Notes: generated from the sequence alone by a model not told the origin. DNA of 64,000 bases from Chryseobacterium wanjuense (GCF_900111495.1 NZ_FOIU01000001.1:2542001-2606000), one strand, 5' to 3'. Shown: positions 9,137-18,231, numbered from the stretch's first letter. Numbers and translations are program-made.

Positions 9137-9187
9137 GGATTTCTTATATACATAACATAAACCTCGTCCTTGGGCGGGGTTTTTTTA
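9131..9187 (+). promoter_or_regulatory. Attenuator: antiterminator and intrinsic terminator before tyrA
   Basis: Terminator: 9159-9168 pairs with 9173-9182 (10 bp, loop CTTG), then a T7 run. Antiterminator: GGATAAGG (9131-9138), which contains the leader stop codon, can pair with CCTCGTCC (9162-9169), the 5' arm of the terminator, at 7 of 8 positions including one G-U. The two structures exclude each other. A ribosome stalled at the Tyr codons would leave 9131-9138 free, whereas one reaching the stop would mask it and allow termination. Confidence 0.65.
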
Positions 9188-9202
9188 TTTAAAATTTAAA
9201 AG

Positions 9203-10048
9203 ATGAAAATAAGTATTATAGGTGTAGGACTGATTGGAGGCTCGATTGCTTTAAAACTGAGAAAAAACGGAATTGCCGATTTTATCTATGGGATCGACAA
9301 CAATAACGACCACCTTAATGAAGCTTTAGACTTAAAAATAATTGACGCAAAAGTAGATCTGGAATACGGAATTAAAAATTCTGACCTGGTGATTATTGCC
9401 ATTCCTGTGGACTCTGCAAGAAAATTATTGCCTGATGTTTTAGATTTAATCTCTGAAAATCAAACCGTAATGGATGCAGGATCAACAAAAGCCGGAATTG
9501 TAAAAGCGGTAAAAAATCATCCAAAAAGATCTAGATTTGTAGCGTTTCACCCGATGTGGGGAACGGAAAACAGCGGTCCGAAGTCAGCCATTTCAGACAG
9601 TTTTACAGGAAAAGCCGGAGTCATCTGCAATAAGGAAGAATCTGCAGAAGATGCTTTACAAATAGTTGAAAAAATCGTTGAAAGTCTTGATATGCATTTG
9701 ATTTACATGAATGCTGAAGATCATGATGTTCACACTGCTTATATTTCACACATCTCGCACATTACCTCTTACGCGCTAGCCAATACCGTTTTGGAAAAAG
9801 AGCGTGAGGAAGAAACGATTTTTCAATTGGCAAGTTCGGGTTTCTCGAGCACCGTCCGTCTCGCAAAATCTCATCCTGAAATGTGGGTTCCGATTTTTAA
9901 ACAAAACAAAGAAAACGTACTCGATGTTCTGAATGAACATATCGCCCAGCTAAGAAAGTTCAAAGCTGCCCTGGAAAAAGAGAATTTTGAATATCTGGAA
10001 GAATTGATTTCTAATGCGAATAAGATTAGGGGGATTCTTGATAAGTAA
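9203..10048 (+). CDS. tyrA: Prephenate dehydrogenase
   Basis: 281 residues. N-terminal NAD(P)-binding motif GVGLIGGSIALKLRK, then DAGSTKAGI, FHPMWGTENSGP and the helical C-terminal dimerisation domain with HDVHTAYISHISHITSYALA, all typical of monofunctional TyrA. It oxidatively decarboxylates prephenate to 4-hydroxyphenylpyruvate in tyrosine synthesis. There is no chorismate mutase or ACT domain, so allosteric control by tyrosine through an ACT domain is absent. This fits the tyrosine-codon attenuator seen immediately upstream. The ATG at 9203 comes 16 bases after the terminator T run. Confidence 0.92.
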   Translation: MKISIIGVGLIGGSIALKLRKNGIADFIYGIDNNNDHLNEALDLKIIDAKVDLEYGIKNSDLVIIAIPVDSARKLLPDVLDLISENQTVMDAGSTKAGIVKAVKNHPKRSRFVAFHPMWGTENSGPKSAISDSFTGKAGVICNKEESAEDALQIVEKIVESLDMHLIYMNAEDHDVHTAYISHISHITSYALANTVLEKEREEETIFQLASSGFSSTVRLAKSHPEMWVPIFKQNKENVLDVLNEHIAQLRKFKAALEKENFEYLEELISNANKIRGILDK

Positions 10049-10056
10049 TAATTTTC

Positions 10057-10097
10057 TTTTGTCTTGAAACAAAAGAAACAAAAGTTCAAGACTTGGA
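10057..10097. repeat. Intergenic repeat-like hairpin (family 2)
   Basis: TCTTTTGT and ACAAAAGA flank a short loop, continuing as caaaagttcaagact. The whole 10049-10257 gap has no ORF and looks like dispersed flavobacterial intergenic sequence. Only one copy lies in this window. Confidence 0.3.
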
Positions 10098-10257
10098 AAC
10101 TTCCGCTAAAAATTAAAAATTAACCCCCCAAAACTTGCGCGAATTCAATGTTGGCTCTTCGGTTCAACAGTTGTCTCGCGCTTCAAACAATGGGAATTTC
10201 TTAACGGATTAAGTAACTGATAATATTACTCATTACCAATTACTCATTGCTCATATT

Positions 10258-11676
10258 TTAACATTCCGGAACGTTGACAGCAATCGCCAAACCACCTTCC
10301 GAAGTCTCTTTAAACCTGTCATTCATCGAAAGAGCGGTTTCCCACATGGTCTGAATCACCTCATCCAGTGTTACTCTTGCTTTCGTTGGGTCACTTTCTA
10401 AGGCGATATTAGCGGCTGTAATGGCTTTTATAGCACCCATCGTATTTCTCTCGATACACGGAATTTGCACCAGACCTTTGATCGGGTCACATGTCATTCC
10501 CAAATGATGTTCCATAGCGATTTCAGCGGCCATTAAGACCTGACCAACACTACCTCCAAGAATTTCCGTAAGTCCTGCTGCAGCCATCGCCGAAGAAACT
10601 CCGATTTCTGCCTGACAACCACCCATTGCAGCGGAAATAGTTGCATTTTTCTTGAATAAAGTTCCGATTTCACCTGCCACCAAAATAAATCTTACAATAT
10701 CATCATCACTGATAAACTCTGTGAAAGCCTGAGAATACATTAAAACTGCCGGAATAACGCCACTCGCACCGTTGGTAGGTGCTGTAATAATTCTTCCGAA
10801 GCTTGCATTTTCTTCATTTACAGCCAATGCAAAACAGGAAATCCATTTATTGATATTGGTGAAATTTTCTTCGGCATCTACAACCTGCTGGAACCATTCA
10901 TCTTTATTTTTATAGATTTTATCACCTAATAATTTTCTGTTGATTCCGGCTGCACGACGGGAAACATTCAATCCGCCGGGAAGAATTCCTTCTTTATTCA
11001 CGCCTTTATAAATACATTCTTTGATCTGCTGCCAAATATAAAGTGCTTCCGCTCTCGTTTCGTCCTGGGTTCTCCAGCTTTCTTCATTAATAAAAATTAA
11101 ATCCGAAACTCTGTTAAGCCCCAATTTTTGACAATATTTCACAATATCAGAAGCGTGATGACAAGGATATAAAGTGCGGACACAGTGTTTTTGAATAGAT
11201 TTTTTTTCCTGACTCATGATAAATCCTCCACCTACAGAATAAAAATCCTGAACAATCTCGGTACCGTCTTCGAAAATCGCCTTAAAAATCATTCCGTTCG
11301 GATGAAAATCAAGTGATTTTTGCATATTTAACACTAAATGATGGCCGTAGATAAAGGGAATTTCCTTTTCACCACCCAAATTAAGAATCTGATCGTTTTT
11401 TATTTTTTCAACCTTTTCATCGATTTTTGTGGTGTCAATGGTTTTATAATCTTCACCGCTCAACCCCAGCATTCCGGCAATATCTGTTCCGTGCCCGATT
11501 CCTGTTTTAGCTAAAGAACCGAAAAATTCGAGAAAAACTTCCTTTACCTCAGCGATAGATCTTTCTCTGTTTATAATTCTGATAAATGCTGACGCCGCAT
11601 TCCATGGTCCCATCGTATGCGAACTCGACGGACCTATTCCTACTTTAATAATCTCAAAAACCGATATTGATTCCAT
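10258..11676 (-). CDS. sdaA: L-serine ammonia-lyase, single-chain iron-sulfur type
   Basis: 472 residues. N-terminal beta domain (SISVFEIIKVGIGPSSSHTMGPW) fused to the alpha catalytic domain with ITAPTNGASGVIPAV, AAMGGCQAEIGVSSAMAAAG and GMTCDPIKGLVQIPCIERN. The cysteines in GGCQAE and MTCDP plus a third nearby (IPCIE) are those expected to hold the [4Fe-4S] cluster that activates serine. It converts L-serine to pyruvate and ammonia in the cytosol. It is upstream of the ammonium transporter gene on the same strand (207-base gap), so the two may share a nitrogen theme but are probably separate transcripts. Confidence 0.93.
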   Translation of the reverse strand: MESISVFEIIKVGIGPSSSHTMGPWNAASAFIRIINRERSIAEVKEVFLEFFGSLAKTGIGHGTDIAGMLGLSGEDYKTIDTTKIDEKVEKIKNDQILNLGGEKEIPFIYGHHLVLNMQKSLDFHPNGMIFKAIFEDGTEIVQDFYSVGGGFIMSQEKKSIQKHCVRTLYPCHHASDIVKYCQKLGLNRVSDLIFINEESWRTQDETRAEALYIWQQIKECIYKGVNKEGILPGGLNVSRRAAGINRKLLGDKIYKNKDEWFQQVVDAEENFTNINKWISCFALAVNEENASFGRIITAPTNGASGVIPAVLMYSQAFTEFISDDDIVRFILVAGEIGTLFKKNATISAAMGGCQAEIGVSSAMAAAGLTEILGGSVGQVLMAAEIAMEHHLGMTCDPIKGLVQIPCIERNTMGAIKAITAANIALESDPTKARVTLDEVIQTMWETALSMNDRFKETSEGGLAIAVNVPEC

Positions 11677-11704
11677 ATAGAAAATTGATCATTTTTCCTT
11701 ACCA

Positions 11705-11733
11705 CAAAGATACACGATAAATCGACACCCAAA
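11705..11733 (-). promoter_or_regulatory. Promoter of sdaA
   Basis: On the minus strand TATCTTTG (11705-11712) is an exact -7 element, with TTTG (11730-11733) 17 bases upstream as the -33 element, 29 bases before the sdaA start. Confidence 0.6.
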
Positions 11734-11812
11734 AGCCAAAGATGAAAAACACCTTTGGCTTCGAGAATTAAAACTATATGAACGCAAAATATTTTATAGT
11801 GAATGGTCAATA

Positions 11813-11829
11813 GTGAATTTTGCTTCGCA
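11813..11829. repeat. Second copy of family 1 intergenic repeat word
   Basis: gtgaattttgcttcgca is identical to 8913-8929. It is followed by further imperfect copies of the family (caattgagaattcacaa-like) up to about 11880. Confidence 0.5.
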
Positions 11830-11883
11830 AGTGAATTTTAAAAATTGACAGCAAATCTAATTGAGAATTCACAATTTACTTTT

Positions 11884-13251
11884 TTAGCATAAGCTCTCTT
11901 CATGCTGAGAAATATCCAATCCCAAATTCTCAGATTCTTCGGAAACTCTCAATGTGATGATACTATTCGTGATTTTATATAACATTAATGAACCAAAAAA
12001 CGCAAATAACGAAACTAAAATCAAAGCCATGATATGATGGGCAAACACTTCAAACCCACCGTGAAGAAGACTTGCGTTTTCGCCGTGGGCAAAAATTGCC
12101 GTTAAGATCATTCCCATAATTCCACCCACTCCATGACAGGCAAAGACGTCTAAAGTATCATCAATTTTCTTTAAAGCTTTCCAGTTGACCATGATATTAG
12201 AAACAATCGCCGAAATAAATCCGATAAAAAGACTTTCCGAGACCGAAACAAAACCACATGCCGGCGTAATAGCTACCAATCCGACTACCGCGCCAATACA
12301 GGCTCCCATAGCCGAAATTTTTCTTTTATTAATTCTGTCAAAAAAGATCCAGGTCATCATCGCTGAAGCAGATGCAATAGTGGTAGTTCCAAATGCGGTT
12401 GCAGCGGTGGCATTTGCACTTAATGCAGAACCCGCGTTGAAGCCAAACCAGCCGAACCAAAGCATTCCCGTACCCAAAATGACGTAAGAAATATTGGAAG
12501 GTTCGTGATGCGGATTTTTCCTGTTTCCTAAAACAATCGCTCCCGCCAGTGCTGCAAAACCGGCGCTCATGTGTACGACCGTTCCTCCTGCAAAATCTTT
12601 AACTCCAAAATATTTGTTTAAAAGCCCATCCGGATGCCAAACCATGTGACAAAGCGGCGTATATATAAAAATGCTGAAAAGCACCATAAACAGCAGATAA
12701 GAAATAAAACGAACCCTTTCTGCAAAAGATCCCGTAATCAGCGCCGGAGTAATCACGGCAAATTTCATCTGAAATAAGGCAAAAAGAATAAACGGAATCG
12801 TAGAAGCCATCGCTTTATGCGGCAAAACTCCTACTCTGCTGAAAAAAGGATAGCTCAGCGGATTACCAATAATTCCGTAATGCACTCCATCGACGGTAAA
12901 TCCTATAGAATCACCAAATGATAAGGAAAAACCAACAACCACCCATAAAATAGAAATAACGCCAAGTGCGATAAAACTCTGAAGCATAGTGGAAATCACA
13001 TTCTTTTTACCTACCATTCCGCCGTAGAAAAATGATAATCCGGGGGTCATTAAAAGTACCAGACCGGCAGCCGCCAAAATCCAGGCTACATCTGCCCCGA
13101 CAATTTTATCTTCGGATAAGAATTCTCCTGTATTCGGAAAATCCACGATGGGACTCCAGAACAGTCCGCCGACAGCAACTAGAGTAATAATGGAAAATGA
13201 AGCGATCCATTTTAAGCCTACAGTCATATAATTTATATTTAACCCCTTCAA
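11884..13251 (-). CDS. amt: Ammonium transporter (Amt family)
   Basis: 455 residues, about 11-12 membrane helices. Family signatures: DVAWILAAAGLVLLMTPGLSFFYGG, MVWHPDGLL, DFAGGTVVHMSAGFAALAGA (with the pore His) and DVFACHGVGGIMGMIL (twin pore His). It conducts ammonium across the inner membrane. A short N-terminal hydrophobic leader precedes the canonical domain. No GlnK/GlnB gene is adjacent in this window, which is atypical of amt operons in many bacteria. Confidence 0.93.
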   Translation of the reverse strand: MKGLNINYMTVGLKWIASFSIITLVAVGGLFWSPIVDFPNTGEFLSEDKIVGADVAWILAAAGLVLLMTPGLSFFYGGMVGKKNVISTMLQSFIALGVISILWVVVGFSLSFGDSIGFTVDGVHYGIIGNPLSYPFFSRVGVLPHKAMASTIPFILFALFQMKFAVITPALITGSFAERVRFISYLLFMVLFSIFIYTPLCHMVWHPDGLLNKYFGVKDFAGGTVVHMSAGFAALAGAIVLGNRKNPHHEPSNISYVILGTGMLWFGWFGFNAGSALSANATAATAFGTTTIASASAMMTWIFFDRINKRKISAMGACIGAVVGLVAITPACGFVSVSESLFIGFISAIVSNIMVNWKALKKIDDTLDVFACHGVGGIMGMILTAIFAHGENASLLHGGFEVFAHHIMALILVSLFAFFGSLMLYKITNSIITLRVSEESENLGLDISQHEESLC

Positions 13252-13334
13252 AATTAAACATAAATTTCATAAAAACATATATTTTTTTTTAAATACCCCT
13301 TAAATTTTTATATCTAATTAACAAAAAATTAAAA

Positions 13335-13976
13335 TTAACTAAACACCTCCCCTAAAATTTTAGACACTTCTTTGTATTTTGTAGCAGGAAAAAGATGAGT
13401 ACCCCCTTTGATGATATAATCAGGTTTTGAGTTCTTAATGGGAAAAACAATATCCCTGTCCCCTAAAATCTGAATGACATCCGGTGTTTCCTCACACTTC
13501 CATTCGGAAATTTTCTCGATAGACCACTTCAGGTAATAAGGATCGCGCACCCTGAAATACTGTAAAACCCTGGGATTTTTAGGATCAAAGAGTTTCCTGA
13601 CAACCGAATAGACATTCGTTGTTTTATCATTAAATAAGCTTACAGGCAGATATTTCGGAATTCTTGTGATCTCTCCTACCCGGATTAATTTAGATTTTTC
13701 TTTATGTGATTTTATGCTTCCCAAAATGACAACTTTTTGGGCCGGCTTTAATTTGTGAATTTCCTGAACCATTATTCCGCCAAAAGAATATCCCAACAGA
13801 TAGAACGGTTCCGAATCATCTATTTTTTCGGCCATTCTTTCAACATATTGAGTAAAAGTTTCATTCTGACCGGGAATAAGCCAATCAATAAAAATAACCT
13901 CGTGCTGTTCCGGAAACTGCAGCTTTTCTAATACTTTAAAATCTGCGCCAAGCCCGCTTACTACGTAAATTTTCAT
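13335..13976 (-). CDS. Alpha/beta hydrolase-like protein
   Basis: 213 residues from ATG 13976 (MKIYVVSGLGADFKVLEKL). A nucleophile-elbow motif GYSFGG follows, then an acidic residue in ILGDRDIVFPI and a terminal His in GGTHLF, giving a plausible Ser-Asp-His triad. Length and order fit a small esterase/thioesterase-like hydrolase; the substrate is unknown. The frame stays open to 14033, but that extension runs through a terminator hairpin of the upstream gene, so the internal ATG is chosen. Confidence 0.75.
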   Translation of the reverse strand: MKIYVVSGLGADFKVLEKLQFPEQHEVIFIDWLIPGQNETFTQYVERMAEKIDDSEPFYLLGYSFGGIMVQEIHKLKPAQKVVILGSIKSHKEKSKLIRVGEITRIPKYLPVSLFNDKTTNVYSVVRKLFDPKNPRVLQYFRVRDPYYLKWSIEKISEWKCEETPDVIQILGDRDIVFPIKNSKPDYIIKGGTHLFPATKYKEVSKILGEVFS

Positions 13977-13991
13977 GCTACTAAAATAAGA

Positions 13992-14013
13992 AAAAGCATC
14001 TAATGATGCTTTT
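13992..14013 (-). terminator. Terminator of the gene at 14042-14818
   Basis: AAAAGCATC (13992-14000) pairs with GATGCTTTT (14005-14013), loop TAAT; on the minus strand it is followed by a T-rich run. Confidence 0.7.
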
Positions 14014-14041
14014 CCCTTAACAAATATTATCATGTTGAAGT

Positions 14042-14818
14042 TTAATTTTTTTGAAACGAAATTCTGGTCACACTATCAATGGACAAGGTGGTAATCGTGT
14101 CTGAAGCAACCCACTCCAAAATATATCCACCTCCAGTTCCTAAAGGTGCGGGAAGGCTCGCTCCGTCTGCAATAGTTGTGAAATTGTACACCAGAATGCC
14201 ACTCGTTTTGCTGGAAGGAATGACACCGCTTATTTCCGATCTGAAACCTGACAAAGGATTCCTTAAAATAAACCGTATATCCTGGCTCAGAATGTTGGAG
14301 CTTTTTGTATAATTAATAATAATTCTCCATTGATGAACCTGCCCCATAACTCCATTTTCAATAAACTGATTTCCCGAATAAATTTTGGCATCTGACACCA
14401 GAGAATTTTCGGACCAGCTTGTTGTAGGTGACGAAGCATAAATCAGAGGCAAAGCATAAGTGACTTGTCTGGTTGTGTTTGCAGCGGTATTCGTCCAATT
14501 CGGTTTTGTCCCGCTTCCTGCACCGCCTGCATTTATTTTCACAACACCGTCGTTGGACCTTTCCAGCTTCCTGCTGTATATCAATGTTCCCCAACTCGTC
14601 CCATCAAAATACCTGACTGTTTTATTGGTTTTGTCGTACGCAATCATCCCTTCGACGGGTGCTGCGATGGTTTCGGGATCTGCCATTCTGGGAATGACGA
14701 CAGTAGACGTGGTAGAGACAATATCCAGTACTCCTTTTGGATTTGTTGTGTTGATTCCCACCTGAGAATAGGCTCCTGCTGACGATGCAAGAGCAATGAT
14801 AATGATTTTGTTTGTCAT
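14042..14818 (-). CDS. Secreted hypothetical protein of the GINTTNP type
   Basis: 258 residues. A short signal peptide (IIIIALASSAGAYSQ) leads into VGINTTNPKGVLDIVS and a GMIAYDKTNKTVRYFDGTSWGTL block, a modular start common in exported flavobacterial proteins that resemble phage tail-fibre knobs. The C-terminal part is beta-rich without a recognised catalytic motif, and there is no T9SS C-terminal domain. Function unknown; probably surface or extracellular. Single gene with its own downstream terminator. Confidence 0.7.
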   Translation of the reverse strand: MTNKIIIIALASSAGAYSQVGINTTNPKGVLDIVSTTSTVVIPRMADPETIAAPVEGMIAYDKTNKTVRYFDGTSWGTLIYSRKLERSNDGVVKINAGGAGSGTKPNWTNTAANTTRQVTYALPLIYASSPTTSWSENSLVSDAKIYSGNQFIENGVMGQVHQWRIIINYTKSSNILSQDIRFILRNPLSGFRSEISGVIPSSKTSGILVYNFTTIADGASLPAPLGTGGGYILEWVASDTITTLSIDSVTRISFQKN

Positions 14819-15075
14819 AAAAATGTATTTAGATAATCAAACCATACATTTTCATGAGTATTAAGTAATGCAAAGATGAAGGATTTTTTATTAATTTAAA
14901 GGAAAAAAAATTATTTTACATTAATTAAATAAAAGTGTAAATTAAAATCAATCAACACATTAATTTTAATTCAAATAAAAAATTCAGAAGATTATATTCA
15001 CCTTAATTGGAGAAAAAAAATGAGCAATTCCCAAGGAAATCACTCATTACTTTATTAAAAAACAGACTTACTGTT

Positions 15076-15708
15076 TTATTTTTTCTTTACCGGAGTCCTG
15101 TTTTCGTTATCCAATTTTTCTGTCGAAATTCTGAACTGGATATCCATTTCGTTTTTGATGAAATAATCCTTCAATGAAGACTGATAGAATACTTTGAAGT
15201 CTCTTCTGTTTAATGAGAATTTTGCAGACTCGATCACTACCGTAAACTGAGTGATATACACATTCGCAGGGAAGGTAATGGTCTTTCTCACGCCTTTAAT
15301 TGTAATATCTCCGTAAACCGTAGAGTTGAACTCGCTGTTTGCTAAAGGAATAATTTTCGTCAAATGGAATTTTGCAAGAGGGAATTTCTTCACTTCGAAG
15401 AAGTTTGTGCTCTTAAGATCGTTCGTAAGTTTCACCATATCTTCATCCTGGCTTGAAACATCTCCTGCCATGATCGATTTCATATCAATCACGAATTCAC
15501 CGTCTACCAAGACTGTTTTATCGAAGGTAAATTTTCCACTTTTCAGTTTCACCGTTCCAGAATGTGATGTAGGAACAGTCTTTACAACCTTGTAACCCCA
15601 CCATCTTATCTCCGACGACGTTACCTTTACCACTTTATCACCTTTCTTTTGAGCGAAAACAAATGACATGCATACACACATCATAGCAAACAATAGTAAT
15701 CTTTTCAT
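15076..15708 (-). CDS. YceI-family lipid-binding protein, paralogue 1
   Basis: 210 residues with a signal peptide (RLLLFAMMCVCMSFVFAQ) and the YceI lipocalin-like fold: SEIRWWGYKVVKTVPTSHSG, DGEFVIDMKSI, FFEVKKFPLAKFHLTKI, YGDITIKGVRKTITFPA. YceI proteins bind isoprenoid or amphiphilic ligands in the periplasm; the ligand here is unknown. It has a 17-residue basic tail absent from its neighbour. It is 78 bases downstream of a clear paralogue on the same strand, with a terminator between the two. Confidence 0.85.
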   Translation of the reverse strand: MKRLLLFAMMCVCMSFVFAQKKGDKVVKVTSSEIRWWGYKVVKTVPTSHSGTVKLKSGKFTFDKTVLVDGEFVIDMKSIMAGDVSSQDEDMVKLTNDLKSTNFFEVKKFPLAKFHLTKIIPLANSEFNSTVYGDITIKGVRKTITFPANVYITQFTVVIESAKFSLNRRDFKVFYQSSLKDYFIKNEMDIQFRISTEKLDNENRTPVKKK

Positions 15709-15740
15709 TCTTTTTTATTTACAATTCAACAAAAATAAAA

Positions 15741-15765
15741 AAAAGTGTAGAACTTCTACACTTTT
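15741..15765 (-). terminator. Terminator between the two yceI genes
   Basis: AAAAGTGTAGA (15741-15751) pairs with TCTACACTTTT (15755-15765), loop ACT; T-rich on the minus strand. Confidence 0.75.
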
Positions 15766-15786
15766 AACAATCTTTTTTTGATTAAA

Positions 15787-16353
15787 TTATTTAGCAGTCA
15801 CTTTTACAAGCATATCGATATCATCTTTCACAAAAACATCCTGCATTGTAGACTTGTAAGCCACGTCGAATTTTTGTCTGTCGATCGTGAATTTGTTTGA
15901 TACTAAACTTACCACTCCTTTGCTGTAAGAAATCTTAGCCGGGAAAGAAACTACATTGGTTTTTCCTTTTACCGTAAGATTACCTGTAACAATAGAATTG
16001 TAGATTTTATCGTTGTTTTTCTTTACACCGGTAATTTTGAAAGTTGCTGTAGGGAATTTTTCAACCTCGAAGAAGTCTCCGTTTTTAAGGTGACCGTTCA
16101 GTTTTTGCTGATATTCACCTGTAAGATCCGTAGAGTTGATAGAATTCATATCCAAAACTACAGTACCTCCTACTAACTGGTTTCCTTTCATTACCAAGTC
16201 ACCAGACTTTACTTTCACAGTACCATCATGAGAACTTGCCTCAGACTTTGCTACTTTGTATCCCCACCAGTGGATATCAGAAGCTACTACTTTTTTTGAC
16301 TGACCGAAAGCTAAACCACTAGCTAAAACTGCTAATAAAAATATTTTTTTCAT
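15787..16353 (-). CDS. YceI-family lipid-binding protein, paralogue 2
   Basis: 188 residues from ATG 16353 (MKKIFLLAVLASGLAFGQ, signal peptide). The frame extends upstream to 16413, but the extension is not signal-like and crosses the promoter-like TAnnTTTG on the minus strand (16392-16399). Same lipocalin-like order as the downstream paralogue: ASDIHWWGYKVAKSEASSHDG, GGTVVLDMNSI, FFEVEKFPTATFKIT, TGNLTVKGKTNVVSFPA. Probably periplasmic. The pair arose by tandem duplication. Confidence 0.85.
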   Translation of the reverse strand: MKKIFLLAVLASGLAFGQSKKVVASDIHWWGYKVAKSEASSHDGTVKVKSGDLVMKGNQLVGGTVVLDMNSINSTDLTGEYQQKLNGHLKNGDFFEVEKFPTATFKITGVKKNNDKIYNSIVTGNLTVKGKTNVVSFPAKISYSKGVVSLVSNKFTIDRQKFDVAYKSTMQDVFVKDDIDMLVKVTAK

Positions 16354-16478
16354 TTGAATAAAGTTATTTACTTGTTTGTTATTTACTGATGCAAATGTAG
16401 CTAACTTCTTCAATAGATTTTATTGATGTACATCAATAAAAACGATTATTTTCATGAATAATATCAGCCATAAAAAAA

Positions 16479-16496
16479 CTCCGAATTTCTTCGGAG
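16479..16496 (-). terminator. Terminator after glucokinase gene
   Basis: CTCCGAA (16479-16485) pairs with TTCGGAG (16490-16496); the minus strand then reads into a T7 run. Confidence 0.75.
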
Positions 16497-16503
16497 CCTT
16501 GTG

Positions 16504-17553
16504 TTAGTCTTGATAATAAGCAGTATAAAGCGCTATACCGTTTAAAGCCGTATGATTTTGCTTGATCAGATAGATCGGGATGTTTCTCAGCATCTCTTCC
16601 ATCTTATCGCTGATCTTATATTTTTCGTAGAATTTATCTTTATTAATATATTCCCTGATCTCCATAGGAATATCTCCTGAAATCAAAAGACCGCCTGTAG
16701 CTTTTAATTTTAATGTTAAATTGTTCGCTTCTCTTGCAAGGAATTCAAGGAAAGTGTCTAAAGCAATCTTGCAGATCAGTACATCTTCCTCAACAGCAGC
16801 TTTGTATAATTCCTGAACGAAGTTTCCTTTTGCCAGTTTTTCAGCCAGCCATTCCGGTTCCGGATGTCTTTTTACATCTCTTAAAAATCTGTAAATATTA
16901 AATAAACCTGTTTTGGACAATACATTTTCCCAGCTTACAATTCCGTAGATATTATTCAGGAACTGGTAAAATTCTACCTCAACAGTGGTTCTTGGAGAGA
17001 ATTCCGAGTGGCCGCCTTCCGTTGCAAATGGTCTCAGGTATTTTCCGTCAAAAAAATATCCGGCTTCTCCTAACCCGTTTCCGGGAGCAAGAATTGCTAC
17101 ATTCCCGTTTTCCAGGTGACCGCTTGTGTAGATAGGATCGAGATCGCTGTCTTCCAAAAGCCCCATTCCATATGCCGAAGATTCCTGGTCATTCAGCATG
17201 TTTACTCTTTCAAAGTCGAAATCACTTTTGAAATCTTCAACATCAAGATGCCATCCCAATCTTGCAGGGCTGCTTTTCCCGTTCAAAACAGGTCCCGGAA
17301 CTGCTATTCCCAGTCTTTTCACATTCTCCAACTGGTTATCCTGAATAAACTTCTTTAAAATATCAGTAAAAGAAGCATATTCTTTCGTAGGATAAGTGTT
17401 TTGGATTTTAATCTCAAGACCTCCGTTACTAGAAACAAAATAGCCTAAACTTGTAATATCTTCACGAAGGTTTGCGCCAATAATAGATACATTATCATTG
17501 TTACCGTTTTTTACTCCTGGTAAATAAAGTGGAAATTTTGGATTCAAAATCAT
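16504..17553 (-). CDS. glk: Glucokinase
   Basis: 349 residues from ATG 17553 (MILNPKFPLYLPG). Matches the Glk family (PF02685-type): GIAVPGPVLNGKSSPARLGW, MLNDQESSAYGMG with the catalytic Asp, ILAPGNGLGEAGYFFDG, FATEGGHSEFSPR, LSKTGLFNIYRFL, and a late GGLLISGDIP segment. It phosphorylates glucose with ATP in the cytosol. The usual N-terminal ATP loop DIGGT is replaced by IIGANLRED. The frame extends 23 codons further, but this lies against the terminator of the neighbouring gene and looks non-coding. Confidence 0.85.
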   Translation of the reverse strand: MILNPKFPLYLPGVKNGNNDNVSIIGANLREDITSLGYFVSSNGGLEIKIQNTYPTKEYASFTDILKKFIQDNQLENVKRLGIAVPGPVLNGKSSPARLGWHLDVEDFKSDFDFERVNMLNDQESSAYGMGLLEDSDLDPIYTSGHLENGNVAILAPGNGLGEAGYFFDGKYLRPFATEGGHSEFSPRTTVEVEFYQFLNNIYGIVSWENVLSKTGLFNIYRFLRDVKRHPEPEWLAEKLAKGNFVQELYKAAVEEDVLICKIALDTFLEFLAREANNLTLKLKATGGLLISGDIPMEIREYINKDKFYEKYKISDKMEEMLRNIPIYLIKQNHTALNGIALYTAYYQD

Positions 17554-17610
17554 AACCTCAAATTTTATCAAATATAATAATAGTTTTCGTAAATCCGACA
17601 GGGAAAAATA

Positions 17611-17638
17611 AAACCTTTTCAAGTTTTTGAAAAGGTTT
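17611..17638 (-). terminator. Terminator after outer-membrane barrel gene
   Basis: AAACCTTTTCAA (17611-17622) pairs perfectly with TTGAAAAGGTTT (17627-17638), loop GTTT. Confidence 0.75.
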
Positions 17639-17667
17639 GGCTAATAATTGTTTATATTTAAATCTAA

Positions 17668-18231
17668 CTACTTTCCTAATGGAATATTGTAAGAGAAACC
17701 TACCCCAATGTTCCCCACATTGTAGTCCTGGTTTGGCAAATCTCCTTTATCTCCTACAAATACTTTCTGATACTGTACAAAGAAATTCCAGTCTCTGTTG
17801 TGATATCCGATCTCCGGCTTGATGTAGAAACCTCCGTCTGGTCTGTCCAGCGTGCTGTTTGAAGCTACTTTTTCATCACCTACCAGGAAGCCATATCCTA
17901 GGTCTGTTCCGAAATAAAATCCTGTTTGTTTAGGATAAATTCTGATCAAAGCTCCTACAGGAATTACTCCTACATCATTATTATTATATCCGTTGTTATC
18001 TTTACCGAAATAATGAGTATATCCTGTTGCAATACCTAACCCGAATCCCGGTGTGATAAGGTTCTGATAAGCAACATCCACTCCTACAGAAGCAGAAACA
18101 TTATCTGCAGGAACAGCTAAACCAGCATTTGCCCCCACTTTAATCATATTGTTCATCTGTGCACTTTGTGCGCTCACAACACCAGCTGTCAAAATTCCAG
18201 CCAATAATATTGCTTGTTTAAACATTTTCAT
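17668..18231 (-). CDS. Outer-membrane beta-barrel protein
   Basis: 187 residues. Signal peptide (AILLAGILTAGVVSAQ) followed by alternating amphipathic strands typical of an 8-strand OmpA-like or OprF-like barrel (ANAGLAVPADNVSASVGVDVAYQ, GFYFGTDLGYGFLVG, GGFYIKPEIGYHNRDWNFFVQYQ), ending in GVGFSYNIPLGK. No periplasmic OmpA domain is present. Likely a small outer-membrane protein of unknown ligand; transcribed alone. Confidence 0.8.
   Translation of the reverse strand: MKMFKQAILLAGILTAGVVSAQSAQMNNMIKVGANAGLAVPADNVSASVGVDVAYQNLITPGFGLGIATGYTHYFGKDNNGYNNNDVGVIPVGALIRIYPKQTGFYFGTDLGYGFLVGDEKVASNSTLDRPDGGFYIKPEIGYHNRDWNFFVQYQKVFVGDKGDLPNQDYNVGNIGVGFSYNIPLGK

Noticed and set aside
12185..12487. 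Open frame of 100 codons antisense to amt
   Set aside because: Shadow of the amt coding sequence; composition follows the codon bias of the opposite strand.
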